A stretch of DNA of 12,500 nt from Anaeromyces robustus (taxonomy: Eukaryota > Neocallimastigomycota > Neocallimastigomycetes > Neocallimastigales > Neocallimastigaceae). Both the position numbers and the translations under genes were made by a program. Numbering within the stretch: position 1 is the first letter of the stretch; each line of letters opens with the position of its first letter. The DNA is taken from positions 150,001-162,500 of the forward strand of contig MCFG01000010.1 of NCBI GenBank assembly GCA_002104895.1, in the 5' to 3' direction. Positions 1 through 8,466 of the stretch are shown here, piece after piece. The notes beneath the pieces were generated by a model that was not told the origin of the DNA, made no database searches, and saw nothing but the letters and a program-made list of their open reading frames with translations.

Positions 1-314
1 TTATTTTATTTTATTTCAAATTTTTTTTTATAATTTAATTTGATAAAAAAAAATTTTTTTATTAATGTACGAAATATTGATATTATTTTAGTGGTTATAA
101 TAGTGATATTTATATAAAAAAAAATTATTAATTTTTAATAATGGCATTCATATATAAATTTTAAATAAATAAATACATATAAATATATATATATATATTA
201 TTTAACATTATTATTATATTCTCAATATTATTATTATTATTATTATTATTATTTTTAAAAAAAAATAAATAAATTAAATTAAATTAAATTAAATTAAATA
301 AATATATTACATAC
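1..314 (-). other. Intron of the RRP7-like gene, 5' part
   Basis: The donor GTATGT reads on the minus strand from 314. The rest down to position 1 is A/T low-complexity sequence with no convincing acceptor followed by an open coding stretch, so the intron is at least 314 nt and ends outside the window. It contains an (ATT)n microsatellite at about 227-253, a TA run at about 184-198 and an AAATT array at about 274-300. Confidence 0.7.
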
Positions 315-936
315 TTTTATAACCAATAGGCATAGCATTAGAATCTTCTTCAAAATCTAAAGTATCTTCATCAGCTTCCATATCTGAAGCTTCATTTTCT
401 TCTTCTTCATCTTCATCTTCAAAAGAATTATCAGGTTTCCAAACACGAATTTTTTGTTTCATATTAAGAGCATTTTCAACACCTTCTTCACTACTAAATA
501 CTACATGGGCTGTAATACCAGTAGTGTAAGTTTCTCTACCAAATACATTTTCCATTTCTTCATCCTCTATAAAAATTTCTTCGGAATTTTCTAATAAATC
601 TACAGGATTTTTATTCATTTTACAATTAACAATAGGTCCACAATGTTTAAAAATATGTTTTAAATGAGGAATAGTGGTATCTATTGGAAGATTACAAACA
701 AAAATAGTACAATCAGTTGGAGTATCTTCATCATTTCTATAAGATTCATGTTTTTTAAAATAAATATAATGAGAAACTGGTATCGTTTGAATTTTATTAG
801 AATTAAGTGAAGAAAAAATATTAAGTGGAGGCATTTCAATTTTTAAAATTTTAAATCCAGATTTTAATTCTCTTAAAGCTTTTGATTTTTTTCTTGGTTG
901 AATTTCAACATTTTTAGATTTCTTACTCTTTGCCAT
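315..936 (-). CDS. RRP7: RRP7-like ribosomal RNA-processing protein, first coding exon (partial)
   Basis: Rrp7 family proteins act in the nucleolus in the UTP-C/CURI module of the 90S pre-ribosome, in 18S rRNA processing and 40S assembly. The ATG is at 936-934, in an A-rich context (aaaaaATG). The exon encodes 207 residues. There is a basic N-terminus (residues 2-26), then the family's N-terminal segment leading into an RRM-like fold, with RNP2-like TIFVCNLP at 77-84 and RNP1-like TAHVVFSS at 142-149. An acidic stretch follows at about 171-199. The frame hits a stop at 309-307, but just before it lies a donor GTATGT at 314-309. Splicing after the A at 315 leaves a phase-1 codon after GYK, where the family has a conserved KKW, so the second Lys codon would be split. 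The C-terminal Rrp7 domain is absent here (yeast and human proteins are about 280-300 aa) and must lie beyond position 1. Family assignment is by eye from the RRM and the GxKKW junction; I am fairly confident. Confidence 0.8.
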
Positions 937-1782
937 TTTTTATTATTATTATTACTATTATTATTACTTTATATATATATGTGTGTATGTGTGTATGTAT
1001 GTATGTATATATTTAAAATATTTTTGTGAAAATAAATAAATAAATAAGTTTTGATATGATATATGTAATTAAATTAAATTAAATAAAATGAAATTAATAT
1101 TGAAATCTCAATTGATATTATATTATAATATTATCTTGAAATTTTTATGAATTATTAATAATTAAATTATATAATGAATTTGATAAGAAAAAAGTTAAAT
1201 TTTTAAAATAATTATTATTATATTTTATAATCTTGAAATAAATAAATTTATTTTTATTTGTTATTATATAAAAAAAAATATTAAATTTTTAGTTTTTTTT
1301 TTTTTTTTTAATTTTATCTTTTTATATATTTTTATTATTATTATATTAAAAATAAAACTTTTTTATGAAGAATAAAAAATTAAAAAAAAAAAAAAAAAAT
1401 TTACTATAAAATGATTTTTTAAAAAAATGATTGGGTAAAATTAAAAATAAAAATTTTTTTCAATTTATAATTAAAATAATAATAATAATAATAAATAAAT
1501 GAATGAATGAATAATAAAATAAATAATTATATGATATAATGAATGAATAAATTAATAATTAACTAAATAAATAATAATTTATTATAATAATAATAATAAA
1601 GAAAAATAAAATTTTATAAATGAAGAGCATTAAATTTGAAACCAAAAAATAAAATAAAATAAAATAAAATAAAAATAAAAAGTATTATAAATATACTTAT
1701 ATATTATTAAATGTATTTATAATTTTATTTTTAAATATACATAATAGATTAATAATATTAACTTTTAAAAATTAATTAATCA

Positions 1783-1818
1783 TTTAAAATCTATTTAAAA
1801 TCTATTTAACATCTATTT
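1783..1818. repeat. 11-bp tandem repeat, three copies
   Basis: Unit TTTAAAATCTA at 1783-1793 and 1794-1804, then TTTAACATCTA (one substitution) at 1805-1815, followed by a partial unit. It lies in the divergent promoter region. Confidence 0.85.
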
Positions 1819-1867
1819 CATTTACTAATAAATAAAATAAAAATTAAATAAAAGTTAAATAAATAAA

Positions 1868-1918
1868 TTGCTAATTTTTATTGCTAATTTTTATTGCTAA
1901 TTTTTATTGCTAATTTTA
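1868..1918. repeat. 13-bp tandem repeat, four copies
   Basis: Unit TTGCTAATTTTTA occurs exactly at 1868-1880, 1881-1893 and 1894-1906, with a fourth copy one T shorter at 1907-1918. The GC dinucleotide in each unit makes it distinctive in a region otherwise almost free of G and C. Confidence 0.95.
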
Positions 1919-2098
1919 ACTTTTTATTCTTCTATTTTTTGATTTTTATTTTTTGCTTTTTTTTTTAATTTTTGATATTGAAAAAATTTAAATAAATTTT
2001 TATTAGGATACATTAATTCATTTATTTATTAATTTATTCAATCATTTATTTATTAATATTTTATTTATTTATTTATTTATTCATTCATTTATTCATTT

Positions 2099-2100
<2 letters not shown>

Positions 2101-2170
<70 letters not shown>
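2101..2170. repeat. (TTTA)n microsatellite
   Basis: About 17 uninterrupted tetranucleotide units. Imperfect ATTT/ATTC units continue the array to the left from about 2016. It lies about 300 bp upstream of the BUD31 start codon. Confidence 0.95.
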
Positions 2171-2171
<1 letters not shown>

Positions 2172-2470
2172 TTTTTTTAAAAATTTACTTAACTAAATCA
2201 TTAATATATTATTAATTATATTAGAATATATTAAATTAATATATTAAATATATATTAATATTATAAAATTAATTAATCAAATAAAAATATAATATAATAA
2301 AAAAAAGTAAAAAAAAAAATTTTTTTTTAAATAAAAAATAATCTTGTTTTTCTTTTTTTTTTCTTATTTTTTATATTTTTTCCATTTTAAAATATTTTAA
2401 ATAATACTTTTTTATATATATAATACATTTTAAAAATTAAATTTTAAAAAAATATATATATATATAAAAC

Positions 2471-3919
2471 ATGCCAAAGGTATTGATAATTTTTAATATT
2501 ATATATTCATATAGGGATTTCTTTTTTTTTAAAAAAAAATAAAAATAAAAATAAATTATTTGTATATTCTATCATTTATTAATATTAAATTTTTTCTTAT
2601 ATATTTATATAATAAAAAATTTATAGATAAAATTTTGAAATGTAAGAGAGAAAAAAAAAAAAATTAAAATATTTTTTTTTTGTAAAATAAAAAAAAAAAA
2701 AAAGAATAGTAAAGAAAATGATAGATTAAGTAAAAGAATATACATAATTTTAAAATTAATTTATATAAAAAAAGAACAATAATTACAAAAAAAAAAAAAA
2801 AAAAAAAGATATTATACTTAAAAGAATGTTACAAAAAAAAAAAAATTAAAAAAAGATAAAAAAATATATATACAATATACATGACAATAAAAGAATAAAA
2901 AAAAAGGAAAAAAAGAAAATATAATATTAAAAAATTAAAAACATATAATTAACATATATATTATTATTTTATATTATTACTTTATATATATATATATATA
3001 TTTTTTTTATATATACATTTTTATTAGATTAGAAGATCTAGAACTAAACGTCCACCAGCAGGTTGGGAATTAATTGAACCAACTTTAAAAGAATTAGAAA
3101 AGAAAATGCGTGATGGTAATTATTTTATTTTAAATAATAATTATTAACTTATGATTATTATTATTATTGTTATGTTAAAATATATATTAATTACTAAATA
3201 TAATTTATATGATACATCTTTTAATATATTTAAATATCATTTCTGCTTATATTAACATTACATTATAATTTTATAAAAAAAAAATAATAATGAAATTAAA
3301 ATTATATTAATAATAACAATAATAACAACAACAATAATAATAATAATAATAATAATAATATAAATATAATAATAGCTGAAAATGAATCCCATGAAGGTAA
3401 AAGAAAAACTGAATCATTATGGCCAATTTTTAGAATTCATAATCAACGTTCACGTTATATATATGATATGTTTTATAAAAGAAAAGCAATTTCAAGAGAA
3501 CTTTATGAATATTGTTTAAAAGAAAATTATGCTGATAAAAATTTAATAGCTAAATGGAAAAAGGTAATTTATTAAAAAAAATTAATCATACATTTATTTA
3601 ACATTATTAATTATCAAAAAAAAAAAAAAAAAAAAATACTTTATATTATAATAAATACATTTTATAAATTTGTATATTAATATATTCATTATTATTATTA
3701 TATATATATTATATAACATATATATATTTTATTCAATATTATTTTATTTTTATTATTTTTTTTTAGCCTGGATTTGAAAATTTATGTTGTCTTCGTTGTA
3801 TTCAAAAACGTGATACCAACTTTGGTACAACATGTATTTGTCGTGTACCAAAAGATAAATTAGAAGAAGATAAAATTATTGAATGTTTACATTGTGGATG
3901 TAGAGGATGTTGTGGTTAG
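2471..3919 (+). CDS. BUD31: BUD31 (G10 family) spliceosome component, complete
   Basis: Bud31/Cwf14 is a small zinc-binding nuclear protein of the activated spliceosome, associated with the NineTeen-complex-related proteins. Exons are 2471-2479, 3028-3115, 3376-3563 and 3767-3919 (stop TAG). Introns are 548, 260 and 203 nt, in phases 0, 1 and 0. The joined product is 145 aa, against 144 in human, and matches the family end to end. The order is MPK, a basic RRSRTKRPP patch, GWELIEPTL (14-22), HEGKRK and [24 protein letters not shown], and KNLIAKWKK. The Cys-rich C-terminal half has cysteines at 102, 103, 106, 118, 120, 135, 138, 140, 143 and 144, including CLHCGCRGC, so the zinc ligands are intact. 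The first coding exon holds only three codons. Donors are GTATTG, GTAATT and GTAATT; acceptors are TTAG, ATAG and TTAG. The gene is divergent from RRP7 and convergent with HPM1. Confidence 0.97.
2480..3027 (+). other. BUD31 intron 1
   Basis: A 548-nt phase-0 intron with an unusual GTATTG donor and a TTATTAG acceptor after a T-rich tract. It is the longest intron of the gene and follows a three-codon exon. The content is A-tracts and TA runs with no ORF. Confidence 0.9.
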
Positions 3920-4077
3920 AGAATTTAAAAAAAAATAATAATAATAATATAATATATAATATTATCAAAAACCTAGAAGAAAGACAAAAAAAAAAAAGTA
4001 CTACATTTCTTATTTAAGTTTAGAAGACATACATCTTTTTTTTATTAAAAAAAAAAAAGAAAATATTAATAATAAGA

Positions 4078-4143
4078 ATATAGATATAGATACATAGATA
4101 TATAATTTAAAAAATATATATTTAAATATATCTATATCTATAT
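4078..4143. repeat. 15-bp perfect inverted repeat downstream of BUD31
   Basis: Arm ATATAGATATAGATA at 4078-4092 is the exact reverse complement of 4129-4143, with 36 nt of A/T-rich sequence between. It begins 159 nt after the BUD31 stop, so it probably falls in the 3' UTR or just beyond. It may be only two GATATA microsatellites in opposite orientation. Confidence 0.8.
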
Positions 4144-4668
4144 ATTTACATAATTCTATTTATTTCATAATTTATACTTTTTATATATATATACAACATT
4201 TAAATGTAATAATTTTTATTTATTAAAAAAAAAAAATAAAAAAAAAATATAAAAAAAATAATTTAATAAGATATATTCTATAAAAATATAGTATTGTGTG
4301 TAAAAATGATTTATATATTAATATTACTTTTTTTTTATTTTAAAAAAATTTTTAAAAAAACAGTATTTTATTTTGTTTTAATATATATATATATATTATA
4401 TATATGTATTATTTATATTTATATATTTATATTTATAATGATATTTCAATAATTATTATAATAGATCAGTAGACGAGTTTGTTCTCTTTTCCTTATTAAA
4501 ACTACTAAAAATAAAAAAAATAATAATTATTATTATTATATAAAAAATATAAAAAATAAAAAAATGAAAAAAAATAAAAAAAATGAATAAAGAAAAATTA
4601 AAAATAAAAAAGAAAAAAAAAAGAAAAATATTATAATAATATTTTTCTCTTTTAATATATATATATAA

Positions 4669-4681
4669 TTCTTCCTTCTCT

Positions 4682-4718
<37 letters not shown>

Positions 4719-4719
4719 C
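4669..4719. repeat. Homopyrimidine tract with a run of 34 T
   Basis: 51 consecutive pyrimidines: a CT-rich lead (CTTCCTTCTCTCTC) and then an uninterrupted T run at 4685-4718. It lies in the convergent intergenic region. No splice acceptor or coding stretch follows it on the plus strand. Confidence 0.9.
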
Positions 4720-4800
4720 AATTCATTTTCAATTATATATATATACTTTTTTTAAAAAAAAAAAAAAAAAATGTATAATTAATTCCTCGAATAATAATAA

Positions 4801-5001
4801 TTAAAAATAAATATTTTTATAATATATAATATATAATAATATATATATATACATAAAAATATAAATATTATTATACAGACAATTAATTAAAGTTCTTTTT
4901 ATGTTACTTCTCCAATCCATCTTTAAACTTTTGACCTTTACTTTTAAAGATTCATAATTTAAAAAAGAAGTTATTTTTATTTTTATTTTTGAGAAAAATA
5001 C

Positions 5002-5036
<35 letters not shown>

Positions 5037-5070
5037 CATTTTCTCCATATAAAGATTTGCCTTTATCCAT
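4801..5070 (-). other. Candidate small ORF or degenerate gene, unidentified
   Basis: A minus-strand frame is open for 89 codons from ATG 5070-5068 to a stop at 4803-4801. It has two ordinary-looking parts: MDKGKSLYGEN at residues 1-11, and a basic segment at about 38-65 containing ESLKVKVKSLKMDWRSN. These are joined by a TA-repeat-encoded Tyr/Ile segment, and another Tyr/Ile-rich stretch follows. Long open frames are uncommon in this composition, but the hydrophobic stretches come straight from microsatellites. The frame might therefore be two exons of an unresolved gene separated by a TA-rich intron (a GTATAT donor follows GEN), a relic, or chance. The opposite strand is also open over 4880-4955. 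I recognise no family. Confidence 0.2.
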
Positions 5071-5145
5071 AAATAATGTAAAAATAAGAAAAAAAAAAAT
5101 TTTTTTTTTCTATATTTAAGGATCTATTAAAAATCTTTTATATTT

Positions 5146-5214
5146 TAATGTTTGTCCGGCCTTACTGAATTTTTATAAATAACTTGAATAAAAATACAAA
5201 GATTACGAACATTA
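5146..5214. repeat. Inverted repeat closing a GC-containing island
   Basis: 5146-5155 (TAATGTTTGT) pairs with 5205-5214 (ACGAACATTA) over 10 bp including one G-U, enclosing 49 nt that include TCCGGCC, the most GC-rich run in this intergenic region. It could be a structured RNA or chance. No snRNA, snoRNA C/D box set or tRNA consensus is visible. Confidence 0.5.
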
Positions 5215-5368
5215 TTATATATATATAATTAAAAAGAAAAAAAAAAAAGAAAAAAAAGTAAAAAAAAAAAAAGAAAGATAGAAAAATTATTATAATATAT
5301 TAAAAAATTCTTCTTTTTACTTTATTTTTCTTTTTCTTTTTTTTTTTTTTTTTTTTAAACGAAAAACT

Positions 5369-5410
5369 ATATAGCATTAAAAAAAAATAAATTTCTTTTT
5401 AATACTATAT
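5369..5410. repeat. Hairpin, 14 of 15 bp paired
   Basis: Left arm 5369-5383 (ATATAGCATTAAAAA) pairs with right arm 5396-5410 (TTTTTAATACTATAT) with one C/A mismatch and a 12-nt loop. Confidence 0.7.
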
Positions 5411-5462
5411 ATATTGAAATTAATAAAAAAAATAATAATAAAAAATTGGAGAGAAAACAATT

Positions 5463-5498
5463 ATTTTAAAAAAGAAATATTATTTCTTTTTTTAAAAT
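5463..5498. repeat. Near-perfect palindromic hairpin, 17 bp
   Basis: 5463-5479 (ATTTTAAAAAAGAAATA) is the reverse complement of 5481-5498 except for one extra T in the right arm, with a single central base. It is about 70 bp from the hairpin at 5369-5410. Confidence 0.8.
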
Positions 5499-5847
5499 AA
5501 AATAAAAATAAAAATAAAAATAGAATAAAAAAATATATTATTTTTATATAATAATTATTATATTTTATTTTGTTCCTTTAATAAAGTCAAACCTTTTACT
5601 TTAAGCATCATATGTATTATAATAATTATTGAAATTTATATATATATATTTTATCATTATAAATCCAGAAATTGAAAAAATATATAAATTGTATTTTACA
5701 TTTTTTATACATATATACTTTTTTTTTTTGTATTTATATATATTATATATATTATTATTATTATTTTAATAATATAATAAAATATATAAATATATGTTAA
5801 TCTTGCTAATACTTTTAAATAATTTCTGTTTGATTAATTTATAATTA

Positions 5848-5879
<32 letters not shown>

Positions 5880-6375
5880 GAAAAAACTTTTTTATTATTA
5901 CTATTGAATATAAAAAAAGAAAAAGAAACAAAAAAAAAAATTTCATTTATTTTTATACTCATTATTTTTTAATAATTAAAAAAAAAAAATTTTTTTTAAT
6001 TAAAAAAAATACAATATTTAATAGGTGAAAATAATTTTAAAAAAAAATAATAATAATAAAAACTAATTTATATAATATATATATGTATATATAAAATATG
6101 TAATTAATAAATTTTTATTATTTTTATTATTATTATTCTTATATATTTTTTAAATTTATTATATACCTATATCTAGTTTTATTTTTTATTTTTTTTTTAT
6201 TTTTACATATACATATAATTATTATTTACTTAATTTTATTTTTCTATCTATATTTATTTTTATATAATATATATTGATAATATTAATTGATATTGATTAT
6301 TTAATTTTTATTTTTTAGAAAAAAAACTTTTTGTTTTTTGCTTTTTTTTTTTTTTTTTCACTTATATATTTTATT

Positions 6376-7703
6376 TTAAAGAAGTTGAAGTTTAACAATT
6401 TCACGTCTAATAAAATCAGAATAAGTATAAACAACTTCTATACTAAATTTTTTATCTTTTTCAACTAAATCTAAAAATTGATATAATGATCCTGAACAAC
6501 CAAAGTAATTAGCTTTAGCAGCAATATAACTATTAATATAGATAATATATAATATATAATATATAGAGAGAATTAATAAAAAAAAATAAAAAAATAAAAA
6601 AAATAAAAAAAATAATATAAAATAAAATTATATATAATTCATAGATTTATATATATGTACTACACATATTATATTTTAAACTAAATAATTTTAATTTCGA
6701 TTTTTTTTATGATATTATATTATATTGTATTATATATATAATTATATAATATATTAATAAAGTTTAAAAAAAAAAAAAAACTAAAACTTACACTACACCA
6801 TGATCATTTAATGAATTTTTAATAATTTTATATAAACGTTCATGATATTCAATAGAATAAATAGTTTCAGAAGTTAAAATAACATCATAACGTCTATTTT
6901 GAGATTGGAATAAATCCTATTAGAGAATTAAAAAAATATAAATAATAATAATAATAATAATAATAATGATATAGATATAGATATAGATATATATTTATTA
7001 ATAAATATTTATATTTATATTTATATACATAACATAAACATTATAAATATAATTATCATAATAATTATTTTATATCATTTAATACTATTATATATATAGA
7101 AAGATAATATTTATAAAAAAAAAAAAAAAAAAAAAAAGAATACTTTACATTTAATGAATCCCAATCACCATACCAAAAACGAGTTTTAGAACTATCAATA
7201 TTAGAGAAATTTAATTCAGTTTCAAAAGTACCATTCTTTGCAATAGAATTTTTAGTTGGAGTATTAACAGTATTAATTAAAACATTTGGGATAGTAACAA
7301 GACTAAGAATTTCTTGATTCTAATAATTATTAATATTTATTATATATATGATTATTAAAATAATATAATATAAAATAATAACAATAATTATAATAATTAT
7401 AATAATAATATATTAATAAATATATTATATAATGTATTTTTTTTTTATTGAAAAAAAAAAAAAAAAGAAAAGGAAAAGTAAAATAATATATATATATATT
7501 GACTAATTATTTGTTTATTTTATTTATATATTTGTTCTTTTTTTTTTTTAAATTGTTATTATTAAAAAAATTTATTTATATTATAATTACTATTATTATT
7601 ATTTATACTTAATACTTTACATAATCTTGAAAATCAACATTAGCACCTCTAGTTAAACAATAGACACCAGGTAAAGCAGAACCACAACCTAACTTTATTA
7701 ATG

Positions 7704-7737
<34 letters not shown>

Positions 7738-8435
7738 AGAGAGAGAGAAAGGAAAATAGAATAAAAATAAAAAATATATAATAATATATATATATAAAAT
7801 AAAAATAAAGTTAATAAAAAAAAATATTTTTTTTTCCTTCTTTTTAATATATATAATTATAAACTAGCTTTAATATTCAAACTATTTATATATTATATAT
7901 ATTTATATTTATTATTATATATGTATTTATTATTACTTTATTATTATTTTATTATTTATTATTACCTCTAAAATACTTTTATTTTCAAAATTATCATTAC
8001 TTAATTCTGAAAGATATTTAACCAAGTCAACTGAACATTCCCAAGTTTTTAAACCACCTTCATAAACACCTGGAATAATATCAGTTTGTTGTAAAACAGC
8101 TGTTGCAATCATATTATCCCCATCTTCTTCATTACTAGCAATTTCAAATTTAATATCAGAAACATTTCTTTTAAACATTTTAACATTTGAATTTGGAATA
8201 GAAATAGTTTCACCAATAATTTGTAAAGTTTTTACCTTTTATATATATATATTTATTTTATTATTATTATTATACGTAATATTGATAATTATAATAATAA
8301 TAAAAAGAAGAAGAAGAAGAAGAAGAAGAAGAAGAAGAATTAAAATAAAAATTTATATTAAAATATTAAAAATGAATTTTTTTTATAATAACAAAATGTT
8401 AAGTATAATTATAACATTTATTAGAATATAAATTT

Positions 8436-8466
<31 letters not shown>

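Larger units (their letters stand above)
937..2470. other. Divergent intergenic region between RRP7 and BUD31
   Basis: This 1.5 kb must hold both 5' untranslated regions and both promoters, because the flanking genes point away from each other. I see no ORF with coding character and no RNA gene. It is built of A/T homopolymers, an ATTT array, ATTA/AAAT repeats, a GTGTATGT-type microsatellite at about 980-1010 just upstream of RRP7, and two short minisatellites listed separately. No GC-containing factor-binding motif stands out. Confidence 0.7.
3920..6375. other. Convergent intergenic region between BUD31 and HPM1
   Basis: This 2.5 kb holds the 3' ends of both flanking transcripts. Most of it is A/T homopolymer and TA repeat. 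Higher-complexity islands interrupt it at about 4461-4507, 4877-4990, 5040-5076, 5119-5218, 5571-5613 and 5794-5845, along with several perfect or near-perfect hairpins. None matches a protein or RNA family I can name. The islands are described separately. Confidence 0.6.

Noticed and set aside
4536-4721. Minus-strand open frame of 61 codons
   Set aside because: Almost entirely Lys, Phe and Ile runs produced by the T34 tract and neighbouring A/T homopolymers; no coding character.
4800-5611. A split ubiquitin-like domain read from the minus-strand fragments (MLKVKGLTLLKE, QVIYKNS, DKGKSL, ESLKVKVKSLK)
   Set aside because: The order and a few residues recall a ubiquitin fold, but splice sites do not join the pieces in frame and the resemblance is only by eye, so I make no call.
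5571-5613. U5 snRNA-like loop (CCTTTTACTTTAAG)
   Set aside because: The invariant U5 loop GCCUUUUAC is not intact, the flanks do not form the required stem, and no Sm site or second stem follows.
7933-8178. Stand-alone 81-aa protein
   Set aside because: It is an internal part of HPM1 exon 3 running into intron 3. The true exon is 8235-7966, and the tail after Leu-Glu is intron sequence.
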